A stretch of 60,838 nt of DNA from Nocardia amamiensis (GCF_015477605.1 NZ_JADLQX010000038.1:1-60838), one strand, 5' to 3'; numbered from the stretch's first letter, positions 34,605 through 44,685 are shown. Translations and numbers: made by a program. The notes: generated by a model from the letters alone, not told the origin.

Positions 34605-36961
34605 GAACTGGCGGTTCCGGAGCCGAATTTGTCCAGAATGCTCTTCCGCACGACGCCCGGTACCTAGGGTTGACATCCATGGCGCGGCGTCCAATCGGCA
34701 ATCTCCCTGCCGAGGTCACCAGCTTCGTCGGGCGCCGGGAAGAACTCGCCGCCGCGAAGCGGCTGCTGCCGACGACACGGGTGCTGACCCTGCTCGGTCC
34801 GGGTGGCGTCGGCAAGACACGGTTGTCCCGCCAGATCGGCGCCGCGGTCGCGCGCGCGTTCCCGGACGGCGTGTGGCTGGTGGAGTTGGCCGACGTCCAC
34901 GACCCCGATCTGGTCACGGTGACCGTCGCGGAAGTGCTGGCGTTGCGTGACGACACGGCCGACCCACTACCCCGGCTGACCGAGTTCCTCGCCGACAAGC
35001 GGCTGCTGTTGATCTTGGACAACTGCGAGCACCTGGTCGAGGCCTGCGCGGAGCTGGTCGACCGGATCGTGGCGGGCACCCCTGGCGTGCGGGTGCTGGC
35101 GACCAGCCGGGAGGTGCTGGGGGTGCAGGGCGAGCAGGTCATGCCGGTCGCGCCGCTGCCGCTACCGGACGACGCCTCCGCGGACAGCGATGCCATGCGG
35201 CTGCTCGCCGAGCGGGCCGGGGCCGCCAACCCCGGCTTTGCGGCGACTGCCGCCAATCGCGGTGCGCTGGCGGCGATCTGCCGCAGGCTCGACGGCATTC
35301 CGCTCGCGCTGGAACTGGCCGCGCTGCGGTTTCGCATGTTCACGCCGGAACAGATCCTTACTCGGCTCGACGACACCATGGGTCTGCTGAGTGCCGGACC
35401 ACGCCTCGCGCCGCAGCGGCAGCAGACCATCGAAGGCGCGATCCGCTGGAGCTACGATCTGTGCACCCCGGCCGAGCAGCGGTTGTGGGAGCAGCTGTCG
35501 GTCTTCGCAGGCGGCTTCGATTACGAGGCAGCCGAGGCCGTGTGCGTGGTCGACTCCGGCAGGCGGACGCTCGTCGACGCGCTGACCGGCCTGGTCGACA
35601 AATCGGTGCTGAGCCTGCGCTACGAGGGCGACGCGGGCCGCTATTCGATGCTGGAGCCGATCCGGCAGTTCGCCTGCGATCGGCTGGCCGAGCGGGGCGA
35701 CGAGCCCGCGGTGCGGGCGCGCCACCACGACCACTACCGGCGGCTGGCGCTGCGTGGACGGACGGCGTACGGGAGTTCCGACGACGTCGCCTGGTTCGGT
35801 GAACTCGACCGCGAGCACGCGAATCTGCGCGCCGCCCTGCAGTTCGCCCTCACCAGCACACCGCAGTCGGCTATGGAGATGGCCACGGTGCTGCGGCCGT
35901 TCTGGGAACACAACCGATTCCTGACCGAGGGATATCGCTGGCTGACCGATGCCCTGGCGAAGTCGAACGAACCGACGGAGCTTCGTGCGCGTGCGCTGTC
36001 CTCGGCGGCCTCGCTCGCGGCGCTGCTGTCGGATCGTGGATCCGCTCGCCAGTTGGTGGACGAATGCGTCACCCTGGCACGCAAACTCAATGCCCCGGAC
36101 ATCATCGCGGAGGCGATGCTGGACTCGGCGCTGCTGGCCTTCAACGACGACGACACCGCCCGTGCCCTCGAATCGGCCGAGACCGCAGTGCACCTGGCAG
36201 CGGAGTGCGGGCACCACACCATCGAGATGGACAGCCTCGCCTTCGCGTTCGTGTGCGCGCTGGTGCTCGGCGACGCGCGCTCGACCGTCTTCGCCGAGCG
36301 GCTGGTGCACGTGACCGCCGAACGGCGACCGCATCTGCTCGGCGGGCTGGCGCAGTGGTCGATGGGCCTGGATCACTGGCGTCGTGGCGATCAGAAAGCC
36401 GCTACCGACTATCTCGCCCGGTCGGTCGAAATGTTCAGCCTGTTCGACCGATGCGTCTGGCTGGCCTCGGCGTTCGAGGGACTGGCGTGGACGGCGGTCG
36501 CGTGCGGCGACTTCGAACGGGCCGCGCGCCTGCTCGGCGCCGCGGAGATTCTCGCGCGTAGCACGGTACGCCTGGCACACGCCATCACCGGCGTGCTGGG
36601 TGACAAGATGCGCAACCAGGTGCGGGAAGCGCTGGGCGAGAAGGCATTCCAGCAGATATTCGACAGCGGCGCGGCGCTGCCGCTGGACGAGGCGATCGAC
36701 TACGCGCTGGGTCGCACACCCGCTGCGGCGCAACCGGTGCGGCCGCCCGCCGCGGAGCCCGAGGCGGCGGCGGACGTCCTTACTCGCCGGGAGAAGGACG
36801 TCGCCCGGCTGGTGGCGGCCGGCCACAGCAACAAACGCATCGCCGCCGACCTGGTCATCTCGGTGCGCACCGCCGAAACCCATGTCGAGCACATTCTCAC
36901 CAAGCTGGGCTTCACCTCCCGGACCCAGATCGCGGGGTGGGTCCGGGATCACGGTGTCTGA
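34601..36961 (+). CDS. Large ATPase (NB-ARC-like) LuxR-family regulator
   Basis: 786 aa, or about 760 from ATG 34679 (MARRPIGNLPAEVTSFVGR). The NTPase domain has Walker A LTLLGPGGVGKTRLSRQI, Walker B LLLILDNCEHL and sensor LATSREVLGVQGE. It is followed by a winged-helix/TPR-like region (about 300-690) and a C-terminal LuxR helix-turn-helix (LTRREKDVARLVAAGHSNKR, TAETHVEHILTKLGFTSRTQ). Such STAND-type regulators act as multimeric switches. Its first ATG overlaps the ribBA stop. It converges on hsaD with only a 13-base gap. Confidence 0.88.
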   Translation: MRTGGSGAEFVQNALPHDARYLGLTSMARRPIGNLPAEVTSFVGRREELAAAKRLLPTTRVLTLLGPGGVGKTRLSRQIGAAVARAFPDGVWLVELADVHDPDLVTVTVAEVLALRDDTADPLPRLTEFLADKRLLLILDNCEHLVEACAELVDRIVAGTPGVRVLATSREVLGVQGEQVMPVAPLPLPDDASADSDAMRLLAERAGAANPGFAATAANRGALAAICRRLDGIPLALELAALRFRMFTPEQILTRLDDTMGLLSAGPRLAPQRQQTIEGAIRWSYDLCTPAEQRLWEQLSVFAGGFDYEAAEAVCVVDSGRRTLVDALTGLVDKSVLSLRYEGDAGRYSMLEPIRQFACDRLAERGDEPAVRARHHDHYRRLALRGRTAYGSSDDVAWFGELDREHANLRAALQFALTSTPQSAMEMATVLRPFWEHNRFLTEGYRWLTDALAKSNEPTELRARALSSAASLAALLSDRGSARQLVDECVTLARKLNAPDIIAEAMLDSALLAFNDDDTARALESAETAVHLAAECGHHTIEMDSLAFAFVCALVLGDARSTVFAERLVHVTAERRPHLLGGLAQWSMGLDHWRRGDQKAATDYLARSVEMFSLFDRCVWLASAFEGLAWTAVACGDFERAARLLGAAEILARSTVRLAHAITGVLGDKMRNQVREALGEKAFQQIFDSGAALPLDEAIDYALGRTPAAAQPVRPPAAEPEAAADVLTRREKDVARLVAAGHSNKRIAADLVISVRTAETHVEHILTKLGFTSRTQIAGWVRDHGV

Positions 36962-36974
36962 CCGGTGGCCGCGT

Positions 36975-37829
36975 TCAGAGCCCGGCGGTGAGGAAGTCGA
37001 CGACGGCGCGTTCGAACGCCGACTTGCGCTCGATCTGCACCCAATGTCCGCACCGGGCGAAGATGCGCAGGTCAGCGCCCGGAATCTGCCGTGACGGCAA
37101 CAGCGACGCCTCGACCGGTGTCACCCGATCGTCGCGGCCCCACAGGATCTGCGTCTCCTGGCGCAGGCCGCGCAGCCGGGCCCACAACGGAACCGGTTCG
37201 GCGAGAGCGGGATCGGCGAAGGTCGCGTAGGCGTCGCGCAGCGCGGCGATGGCGGCCGGGTCCGAGGCGGCGATCAGCCGGGCCTCGATCAGCTCCTCGG
37301 TCAGGGTCGCCGGATCCGACACCATGGTGCGCAGCCAGGACAGCAGGCGCTCCCTGGTGGGATCGGCGCTGAACTCCAGCAGCCGCGTGATCCCGTCGGA
37401 CGGTTCCGGCCCCAGCACATTCACCCCGACGCCGCCGGGCGCCATCAGCACCAGCCGATCGACCCGGTCCGGATGTTCCAGGGCCAGCAGCGTCGCGACC
37501 GCGCCGCCCATCGAATTGCCCAGCAGGTGCACGCGTTCCAGGCCGAGGTCATCGACCAAACCCAGCACCGCCTCGGCTGAGATGCGCAGGTAGTTGCGTT
37601 CGTACACCTCCGGACGGCCGCTGCCGCCGAAGCCCGGCTGATCCACGATCAGGCAGCGGAAACGCTCCGCGAGCGCCGGCAGATTCGCGCCGAAGTTGGC
37701 CCAGCCCGAGACGCCGGGCCCGGATCCGTGCAGCAGCACCAGCGGTGCGCCCGACCCCGCCTCGTGGTATCGCACTGTCAGCCCAGCCGTAGTGCTCCAG
37801 CGTGTGGTGTTCTCCGCGGTGAGCGTCAT
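36975..37829 (-). CDS. hsaD: meta-cleavage product hydrolase, HsaD-like
   Basis: A 284-aa alpha/beta-hydrolase that should hydrolyse the C-C bond of 4,9-DSHA after HsaC cleavage. Oxyanion motif VLLHGSGPGVSGWANF, nucleophile S106 in LLGNSMGGAVA, acid Asp in ILWGRDDRVTP, and base H262 in FARCGHWVQIERK; the same elements occur in BphD/HsaD enzymes. ATG 37829 shares ATGA with the hsaA stop, so the long open frame further upstream is rejected. Partner gene hsaC is in the other operon 7 kb away. Confidence 0.9.
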   Translation of the reverse strand: MTLTAENTTRWSTTAGLTVRYHEAGSGAPLVLLHGSGPGVSGWANFGANLPALAERFRCLIVDQPGFGGSGRPEVYERNYLRISAEAVLGLVDDLGLERVHLLGNSMGGAVATLLALEHPDRVDRLVLMAPGGVGVNVLGPEPSDGITRLLEFSADPTRERLLSWLRTMVSDPATLTEELIEARLIAASDPAAIAALRDAYATFADPALAEPVPLWARLRGLRQETQILWGRDDRVTPVEASLLPSRQIPGADLRIFARCGHWVQIERKSAFERAVVDFLTAGL

Positions 37830-38992
37830 CAGATCATCCGATCCGTGACCGGCAGCCCGAATGCGTCCCGGCCGTAGAGCACGAGCGCGCGTTCGACGTC
37901 GTTGATGACGTGCACGCTGCCCGCGTGCGCGTCGCGCCAATGCCGTTCGATCGGATTGGGTTTGCGGATCGAATGGCCACCGGAGTTGTCGAAGAGCAGG
38001 TCGATGGCCTCGATGGCGCGTTCGGTGCCGCGCACCTGGTCGCGGCGGCTGCGCACCCGCAGTTCGAAGGGGATCTCCTCGCCCGCTTCGGCATAGCGCA
38101 ACTGCTCGCCGATATTGCGCTCCATCTGCAGGATGGCCGCGTCGATCTCGGAGGCGGCGCGGGCGACCCGGACGTGCGCGAACGGATCTTCGGCCGCTTT
38201 CTGCCCGCCATAGGAGATCCGCACCCGTTCCCGCATGCGCTCGATGTGCGCTTCGTAGGCACCCTGGGCGGCGCCGATGATCGGTGCGGTAATGGTGTTG
38301 GAGAACACCGCGCCGAACGAGATCCGGTACAGCGGTGCGGTATTGACCTCCTGACCGGGCCCGCGCAATTCCGCTTGCGCACTGGCGCTGTAGGTCCGGT
38401 AGGCGGGTACGAACGCGTTCTCGATCACGATGTCGTTGCTGCCGGTGCCGGACAGACCCGACACGTGCCACACGTCCTCGATACGGTAGTCGGTGCGCGG
38501 CACCAGAACGGTCAGATACTCCGCTTCTCCTTCGTCGTTCGCCACGACCGCGCCGAGGAAGGCCCAGCGGGCATGATCACATCCGGACGAGAAGCTCCAG
38601 CGACCGCTGATCTCGAACCCGCCCTCGACGGGCACGAGTTTGCCGGTCGGCGCGTACGACGACGAGACCAGGGTGTCCGGATCGGCGCTCCACACGTCCT
38701 CCTGCGCTCGCAGCGGGAACAGTGCAAGCTGCCACGGATGCGCGCCCAGCACCGACGACACCCAGGCGGTGGACGGGCATGCGGTGGCGATGGCGCGGAT
38801 CACCGCGTAGAACGCGGCCGGCGAGGATTCGTCGCCGCCGAAGCGGGACGGCTGCAGCATGCGGAACACACCGGCCTCGACCAGCTCCCGGATGCTCTGC
38901 TCGGGCACGCTGCGCCGCAGGTCGGTGTCGGCGGCTCGGTCCCGGATGGCGGGCAGCAGATCCCGTACCCGATCGAGCACCTTGTTGGTCAT
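37829..38992 (-). CDS. hsaA: Flavin-dependent 3-HSA monooxygenase, HsaA-like
   Basis: A 387-aa acyl-CoA-dehydrogenase-fold monooxygenase (LQPSRFGGDESSPAAFYAVI, FSSGCDHARWAFLGA, VWHVSGLSGTGSNDIVIENA, NSGGHSIRKPNPIERHWRDA). HsaA uses FMNH2 from HsaB to hydroxylate the phenolic A ring of 3-HSA to the catechol cleaved by HsaC. It is coupled to hsaD by a four-base overlap. Upstream, 97 bases away, lies a Delta4-dehydrogenase-like gene in the same direction. Homology to other group D monooxygenases leaves some doubt about exact substrate. Confidence 0.88.
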   Translation of the reverse strand: MTNKVLDRVRDLLPAIRDRAADTDLRRSVPEQSIRELVEAGVFRMLQPSRFGGDESSPAAFYAVIRAIATACPSTAWVSSVLGAHPWQLALFPLRAQEDVWSADPDTLVSSSYAPTGKLVPVEGGFEISGRWSFSSGCDHARWAFLGAVVANDEGEAEYLTVLVPRTDYRIEDVWHVSGLSGTGSNDIVIENAFVPAYRTYSASAQAELRGPGQEVNTAPLYRISFGAVFSNTITAPIIGAAQGAYEAHIERMRERVRISYGGQKAAEDPFAHVRVARAASEIDAAILQMERNIGEQLRYAEAGEEIPFELRVRSRRDQVRGTERAIEAIDLLFDNSGGHSIRKPNPIERHWRDAHAGSVHVINDVERALVLYGRDAFGLPVTDRMI

Positions 38993-39089
38993 ACCGGTAG
39001 TCCTCCTCGTAGTGCTTGCGTTTCGACGCTAGGTCGCTGCGCCGCCGTCGGATCCGATTCATCCCGATGATCGGAACCCACCGTGGAGC

Positions 39090-40571
39090 TCAGGTGTCAC
39101 GGGCGGCGGCGATACCCGCGCGGCGGCCGAAGAAGGTGCCGTCGCCGAGCGAGGTGCCGCTGATATAGCCCTCGCCGTGCAGGTTGCTCGCGGCGCGGCC
39201 CGCGGCGAACAGTCCGGGGATCGCGGCGCCATCGATATCGAGCACCGCACCGTCGAGGGTGGTGTGCAGCCCGCCGAGAGTGAAGACGGAGGCGCCGGTA
39301 CCGCGGCGATCGCCGGACTCCGACGGCGGCCGCACCCCCGCCCGCACATCGATCGCGGCGAGCGGTGGTGTGAGCGGCCGCACCCAGCGCGCCGCTTTCG
39401 CGAACTCGGGGTCCACGCCGTCGGAAGCGGAGGCGTTGTATCGGCGGACGGTATCGGCCAGCGCGGCCGCCGGGACGCCCATGAGCTCGGCGAGTTCCTC
39501 GACGGTCTCGGCCACGTGCGTGGGCCGCACACCCCACCGCTGCTGTTGCGGCACCTCGTCGTAGGCGCGTTCGTCCAGCACGACCCAGGTGTCCATGCCC
39601 GGCCCGAACAGCGCAGCCTGACCGATTCGACCAGGGTAGGTGTCCTCGTTGACGAACCGCTGCCCACGCCCGTTCACCACTATGCCGCGTGCGGCGAGGC
39701 CGGGGACGAGCGAGATGCCCACCTGCCCCGTGGCCATGTGCCGCACGGCCGCGCCGATCGCCTGCGCCATCCGGATGCCGCTGCCGTCGTCGGTGCCCGC
39801 GCTGACTTTGGTGTGCCCCAGCAGTTTCGGCGCGTGCGCGGCCAGCATGGCGTCGTTGTCGACGAATCCACCGGTCGTCAGCACGACGCCGCGGCGGGCC
39901 CGCACGGCCAGCTCGGTGCCGTACCGCCGAGCCATCGCGCCGACGACCGCGCCGTCGTCCGCGACGATCAGGCAGGTCGCGCGAGTGTCGAAAAGCGCCG
40001 TCGCACCGGCGGATCGAGCGGCCTCGGCAAGGCAGTCCATGAGGAGCTTGCCGCCGAAGTCGTGGGCGGCCGGGCGATGTCCGCGGGGCGCGGGCGCGGC
40101 GAGTTCGGAGAACGGCCAGCTGTTCTCCCCGAGCCACATGAGACCGTCATCGGTGGGCGGCACCCAGGCAGGCGCATCCCATAACGTGGGCTTGAACGGA
40201 ACGCCGCGGGCGGCGAGCCAGTGGAAATGCGCGACGCTGTCCGCGCTGTAGCGAGTGATCTTGTCCGGGTCGGCGCCCGGGCCGAGCGCGGCCGACAGAA
40301 ACGCGGCCATGGCCGCCGGGTCGTCGTCGAATCCGCATGCCTGCTGGATCGGTGTGCCGCCGCCGAGATAGATCTCGCCGCCCGACAGGGCCGACGCACC
40401 GCCGGGACCACCCATCCGATCCAGCACCAGCACCTGCGCGCCCGCCCGCGCCGCCTCGAACGCCGCCGCGGCCCCGGCGCATCCGTAGCCGACCACCAGC
40501 ACATCGGTCTCGATGTCGTAGGCGCGCACCTCGGCGGCATCCCGGGGCGCGACCGAAATACGACCACTCAT
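39090..40571 (-). CDS. FAD-dependent 3-ketosteroid dehydrogenase, Delta4(5alpha)-type-like
   Basis: A 493-aa flavoprotein of the fumarate-reductase/KstD superfamily. The FAD motif is VLVVGYGCAGAAAAFEAARA, followed by GGASALSGGEIYLGGGT; the C-terminal flavin part is GLFAAGRAASNLHGEGYISG with TSLGDGTFFGRRAG. Size and the ASALSGG...YxGGGT pattern recall 3-ketosteroid Delta4-(5alpha)-dehydrogenase (Kst4D/TesI) rather than KstD, and a true KstD is encoded at 51345-53060. Likely role: oxidise 5alpha-steroids to 4-ene-3-ones. First gene of the hsaA-hsaD group. Not all superfamily members act on steroids. Confidence 0.75.
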   Translation of the reverse strand: MSGRISVAPRDAAEVRAYDIETDVLVVGYGCAGAAAAFEAARAGAQVLVLDRMGGPGGASALSGGEIYLGGGTPIQQACGFDDDPAAMAAFLSAALGPGADPDKITRYSADSVAHFHWLAARGVPFKPTLWDAPAWVPPTDDGLMWLGENSWPFSELAAPAPRGHRPAAHDFGGKLLMDCLAEAARSAGATALFDTRATCLIVADDGAVVGAMARRYGTELAVRARRGVVLTTGGFVDNDAMLAAHAPKLLGHTKVSAGTDDGSGIRMAQAIGAAVRHMATGQVGISLVPGLAARGIVVNGRGQRFVNEDTYPGRIGQAALFGPGMDTWVVLDERAYDEVPQQQRWGVRPTHVAETVEELAELMGVPAAALADTVRRYNASASDGVDPEFAKAARWVRPLTPPLAAIDVRAGVRPPSESGDRRGTGASVFTLGGLHTTLDGAVLDIDGAAIPGLFAAGRAASNLHGEGYISGTSLGDGTFFGRRAGIAAARDT

Positions 40572-40733
40572 GGCAACGACCTTCCCCGGCGTCCGGAGGT
40601 TTCCGGTCGCCTGTCTTGATGAGCGACCCCCCGGTCCCGTTCATCGGGACTGCGGGCCGTCGGGGGGTCGCGGGCTGGCGATGGTTGTGAACGGCGTCAC
40701 GTCTGCGTGGACGCCAGCGAGGAGGAAGAATTG

Positions 40734-43136
40734 ATGCGGGTCCTGGTCACCGGAATTTCCGATCCGACCGGTCGCGCGGTGGCGCGCATGTTGCTGGCCG
40801 CCGGCTACGACGTGGTCGGGCTGGACCGCGAGCGGCACCGGTACGTGGACCCCCGGGTCCAGGTGATCACCGGTGATCCGGCCGATCCACCGATCTGCGC
40901 CCAGGCCGTCGCCGGTTGCGCGACGGTGGTGCACCTGGGCGGTTCGCTCGCCGCGATCGCGGTGGCGGCCCGGGATGCCGGAGCGCGGCTCGTGGTTCCC
41001 GTGGTCGCGAGCCGGGATTCGGCCGCCGCGGATGTCGTGCGATCCAGCGGCGCGAAGGCCCTGATCGTGCGCACCGCTCCGGTCGCGGGCAGGCGCGTCG
41101 AGCCGGACAGTTGGCGAATCCTGGCACCGCTGCTGGGTTCCCGCCGGTCGGGCGGGTTCCAGGTGCTGCACACTGACGACTTCGAACGATTCCTGGTGGT
41201 TGCCGCGGTGTCGCCGCGTACCGGCGTTGTCGAACTGGCCGCGCCCGGCACGGTTTCCGGCGAGGACGCGCGCCGCATCGCCGAGGCGGCGGGCAGGCGA
41301 ACGGCCGGCTGGGTGTCGCGTGTCCGGCCGGTACCGCTGGTGGATGCGACGGCGGCGCACGACGAGTGGGGATTCCGCTGCGGTTGGACCGCCTCCGAAG
41401 TAGCTGCCGATATCGTCCGGGGACTGGTGGGCCGCAGGTTCGACGGCGACGACTTCGCCGCCCAGCCCGGCGCGATCCCGTTGCCTGGCTACGTGATACC
41501 CGCTCGGGCGAGCACGTCCGACGGCCATTCCCTTGTGTCGGTGGCGCCGGAAGGACTCGAAGGCGAATTCGATGATCGCGTCGACCCGGCCTACCCGGTA
41601 CACACCGCGACGAATACCTCCGAGGCGCTGCCCGGACCCCTGACGCCGCTGACCGTCGATCTGCAGGCGGGCGCGATCCGCCTGGCGAACGCGGCGATGG
41701 GCCGGATGATCGCGCTGGACGGAATAGCGCTGGAGCACTGGACCAGTCGCGTCACCACCGTGCTCGGGCATCACATCTACATCAACGCGTCCATCGGCGT
41801 CCTGGCCGCGGAGAACATGCCCGGATGGGACGAGCAGAGCATCCGCCGCGACGTGTACGGCAACATCCCGGCCGAGATCTCGCTGACCCCGCATGGCAAG
41901 CCGCCCACCCCGACCGGTTTCGCCAGTACCCGCGCCACCTGGCGCGCGGCGGGCCGGGTATTGCGCACGGCGCTGAGGTATCGCGAGACCACCGAAGGGA
42001 TCAACGCCGCCGCGCATCAGGAATCCCTGGGCGCAGCGGTGATACGCGAGCTCACCGACGAGCAGTTGCACGCCAGAGCGCTGCTGTGGCGCGACCGGCT
42101 GAATCAGTCCTGGGCGGCCGCGTCCATCGGCGTCATGATGACCGGCGCGGCGACGGCCATCCACTCCCGCGGCAAGGATTCCGCGGCCGTGCCGATCGAT
42201 CTGGAGCGGCTGGAGTCGGCCCGGACCATGCTCGCCGTGGAGCGGCTCGCCGAATTGTGCCGCGGCGACACCGCGCTGCACGGCGCGGCGCACGGGGGCG
42301 ATGTCGCGGCGGCTCGAGTGATCTCCTCGCCCTTCGCCGCCGCGCTGGACGAGGAGCTGCGGAAGATCGGGCATCGCGGACCGGGCGAATGCGAGCTGAT
42401 CAACCCGACTTTCGCCGACCGGCCCGAACTGCTGGTGATCGCCGCCGCGCGAGCCGCCGAGCTGCCCGCGCCCAAGCGGGAGCCGGTCGACCCGGCGCCG
42501 AGCCGCACCGCGCGGATGGCGGCGGGAGCGACGATGGCGCGCGAACGCGTCCGCGACGCCGTCGTCCGGTACACCCATTGCCTGCGCCTGGCCGTGCGCG
42601 AACGCGCGGAACGGCTGATCCGGGCGGGGTGGCTCCAGGCACCGGAGGACGCCTGCTTCTTGACGCTCGACGAAATCCTGTGGGCTCCTGCCGATATGGC
42701 CGAGCGCGTGGCACGACGGCGGGCCGAGCTGGCCCGGCTGCGGGGCGTGCGGATGCCGGATGTGATCGCGGGTGAGTGGGAACCGCTGCCCGACGCGGGT
42801 GCACTGGCACCGGGCGACAGCCTGACCGGCATCGGGGTGTGCCCCGGCGTGGTGGAAGGCACCGTGAAGCGAGTGCTGTCCCTCGACGACGACATCGAGC
42901 CGGGCGACATCCTCGTGGCTTCGGTCACCGACACCGGGCACACCGCGATGTTCGCCTACGCCGCCGCGGTGGTCACCGACATCGGCGGCTCGGCTTCGCA
43001 CGCGGCCATCGTGGCCCGGGAATTCGGCATCCCCTGCGTCGTCGACACCAAGACCGCCAGCACCAGCCTGGCCGACGGGCAGCGGGTGCGCGTGGACGGG
43101 TCGGCCGGCACGGTCACGCTGCTCGCCGACGCCTGA
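40734..43136 (+). CDS. Epimerase-like / PEP-utilising mobile-domain fusion (Rv2047c-like)
   Basis: 800 aa from ATG 40734 after GAGGAGGAA. The N-terminus is an NAD(P)-binding epimerase-like Rossmann domain (MRVLVTGISDPTGRAVARML). A long helical middle follows, and the C-terminal 110 residues are a PEP-utilising mobile domain with the phospho-acceptor His in DIGGSASHAAIVAREFGIPC. No PEP-binding barrel or ATP-grasp is evident, so it is not a complete dikinase. The domain order matches M. tuberculosis Rv2047c, whose role is unknown. A secreted phosphatase-fold protein follows after 75 bases. Confidence 0.8.
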   Translation: MRVLVTGISDPTGRAVARMLLAAGYDVVGLDRERHRYVDPRVQVITGDPADPPICAQAVAGCATVVHLGGSLAAIAVAARDAGARLVVPVVASRDSAAADVVRSSGAKALIVRTAPVAGRRVEPDSWRILAPLLGSRRSGGFQVLHTDDFERFLVVAAVSPRTGVVELAAPGTVSGEDARRIAEAAGRRTAGWVSRVRPVPLVDATAAHDEWGFRCGWTASEVAADIVRGLVGRRFDGDDFAAQPGAIPLPGYVIPARASTSDGHSLVSVAPEGLEGEFDDRVDPAYPVHTATNTSEALPGPLTPLTVDLQAGAIRLANAAMGRMIALDGIALEHWTSRVTTVLGHHIYINASIGVLAAENMPGWDEQSIRRDVYGNIPAEISLTPHGKPPTPTGFASTRATWRAAGRVLRTALRYRETTEGINAAAHQESLGAAVIRELTDEQLHARALLWRDRLNQSWAAASIGVMMTGAATAIHSRGKDSAAVPIDLERLESARTMLAVERLAELCRGDTALHGAAHGGDVAAARVISSPFAAALDEELRKIGHRGPGECELINPTFADRPELLVIAAARAAELPAPKREPVDPAPSRTARMAAGATMARERVRDAVVRYTHCLRLAVRERAERLIRAGWLQAPEDACFLTLDEILWAPADMAERVARRRAELARLRGVRMPDVIAGEWEPLPDAGALAPGDSLTGIGVCPGVVEGTVKRVLSLDDDIEPGDILVASVTDTGHTAMFAYAAAVVTDIGGSASHAAIVAREFGIPCVVDTKTASTSLADGQRVRVDGSAGTVTLLADA

Positions 43137-43211
43137 GTTCGGGCCGGGATCAGCCGGCCCATCTGCCGGTTCGGCGTCGCCGGGCCGCGACCCAATGGAA
43201 GGAATGATCCA

Positions 43212-44117
43212 GTGACGATTTCGCGTGCTGTTCGCGGTGCGGTGGCCGGTGTCGCCGCCGCATTGATCGCCGTGTTCCCGTCCACCACCACGGCATTCGC
43301 GGGCCCTGGGCTCGTCCATACCGTGCACAACCGTTCCATGGAGCTATCGGCGGCGCCGAATGCCCGGGATATCGGCGACTATCCCACCCAAGGCAACGGC
43401 AAGCTGCGCACGGGCGTCGTCTTTCGCACCGAGGCCATGGACAAGATCACCGCCGCCGACCAGCAGAAGCTGGTGACGCTGGGCATCACCAAGGTGATCG
43501 ACTTCCGCAGCCCGACCGAATCACAAGCCAACCCGGACAAGCTCCCGGCCTCGATTCCCGTGCAGGCGCGTCCGGTGTACGACCCGGCCAACGACTTCTA
43601 CGTCATGGTGGGCAAGGCAGTGCAGGGCGGGCCCGCCGTGCAGCAGCAGATGTTCGGTGACGGCAAGGCCGCCGAGATCATGCGCGCCTACTACCGCTGG
43701 TTCGTCACCGACGCCACGGCTCGCGCACAGTTCGGCGCCGCCATCCGGGATGTCGCGAACGCCACCGGACCGGTGCTGTACCACTGCACGGCGGGCAAAG
43801 ACCGCACCGGCTGGATGACCGCGATCCTGATGACCGCGCTCGGCGTGCCGAAGGGGCAGGTGTACAAGGACTATCTGGAATCGAACGACAACCTGGCCGC
43901 GGGCAACAAGGCGCTGATGGATGGCCTGGTGGCCAGAGGGCTGGTCACCGATCCCGCCCTGTTCGATCCGATCCTCGGCGTGCGCAGCGACTTCCTCGAC
44001 GCTGCCTTCGACCAGGCCGGCGCGTCATTCGGGTCGTTCGACCGGTTCGTCTCCGACGGACTCGGTGTCGACGGTGCGACCCTGGACGCGCTGAAATCCA
44101 AGCTGCTGCCACGGTAG
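43212..44117 (+). CDS. Secreted tyrosine/lipid-phosphatase-fold protein
   Basis: A 301-aa protein with a clear signal peptide (MTISRAVRGAVAGVAAALIA, cleavage near TAFAGPG). The mature part belongs to the PtpB/LipA-like group: NARDIGDYPTQGNGKLRTGV, ITKVIDFRSPTE, and the P-loop HCTAGKDRTGWMT (C-x5-R). The extra Lys in CTAGKDR is typical of these dual tyrosine/phosphoinositide phosphatases. It is exported, so it cannot act on the cytoplasmic neighbour directly. An intracellular paralogue is encoded at 44686-45471. Confidence 0.88.
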   Translation: MTISRAVRGAVAGVAAALIAVFPSTTTAFAGPGLVHTVHNRSMELSAAPNARDIGDYPTQGNGKLRTGVVFRTEAMDKITAADQQKLVTLGITKVIDFRSPTESQANPDKLPASIPVQARPVYDPANDFYVMVGKAVQGGPAVQQQMFGDGKAAEIMRAYYRWFVTDATARAQFGAAIRDVANATGPVLYHCTAGKDRTGWMTAILMTALGVPKGQVYKDYLESNDNLAAGNKALMDGLVARGLVTDPALFDPILGVRSDFLDAAFDQAGASFGSFDRFVSDGLGVDGATLDALKSKLLPR

Positions 44118-44259
44118 TCGCGAAAAAGGGCGGGTCGGTCAACCGTAATCCACCGACCCGCTCACTCATCTCAGCCCCGCGCGTCAACTATCGGGCACCG
44201 ATCAAGCATTGAACGATCCGTCGGTGCTGTGGCCGCCAGTCGAACCGAACGGCATGCGA

Positions 44260-44559
44260 TCAGGAGAAGATAGCGTGCACCTGGTCGACTGCTTCAGGCC
44301 CGTAGCCAACCGTGCCCACGGGCACCGCACCGTCGATTGCCTCGATGACGCGTCCGGCCCAAACGGGCCCGAACCCCCCGCACAGCTCGATCAGTTGCAC
44401 ACCCTCGCCCACCAGGCGGCGCGCGACCTCGATGCCTTCCTCGGGCCTCTCCACCCCCACGAGGACAGTGCGGCACTTACCGGTGTCCACGACGCTGACA
44501 TCGCCGCCCGCGGCGCTGCCGGCCGCTGTGTAGATGAATCCCCAGTGCAGCAACGCCAT
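44260..44559 (-). CDS. DUF6506-like small protein
   Basis: A 99-aa protein from ATG 44559 (MALLHWGFIYTAAGS), with GGGAGG 12 bases before it. The repeated beta/alpha pattern (VSVVDTGKCRTVLVGVERPE, GVQLIELCGGFGPVWAGRVI, VPVGTVGYG) matches DUF6506. Biochemical role unknown. It is the last gene of the PPDK-like / phosphatase group. Confidence 0.7.
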   Translation of the reverse strand: MALLHWGFIYTAAGSAAGGDVSVVDTGKCRTVLVGVERPEEGIEVARRLVGEGVQLIELCGGFGPVWAGRVIEAIDGAVPVGTVGYGPEAVDQVHAIFS

Positions 44560-44685
44560 GCGTGGTGAACCTCCCTCAAACCGTCGAAGCCACAAGCCAA
44601 ACAGATCTCGGGCGAGAACGTCCAGGATCGGAGGTGAACCCGTGTGTGATCCGCACCTCCCTGACTCCGCCCGCTTCGCGATCCA

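Noticed and set aside
40641..43328. 895-aa minus-strand frame
   Set aside because: Antisense to the Rv2047c-like gene, with Gly/Arg/His-rich composition and no domain.
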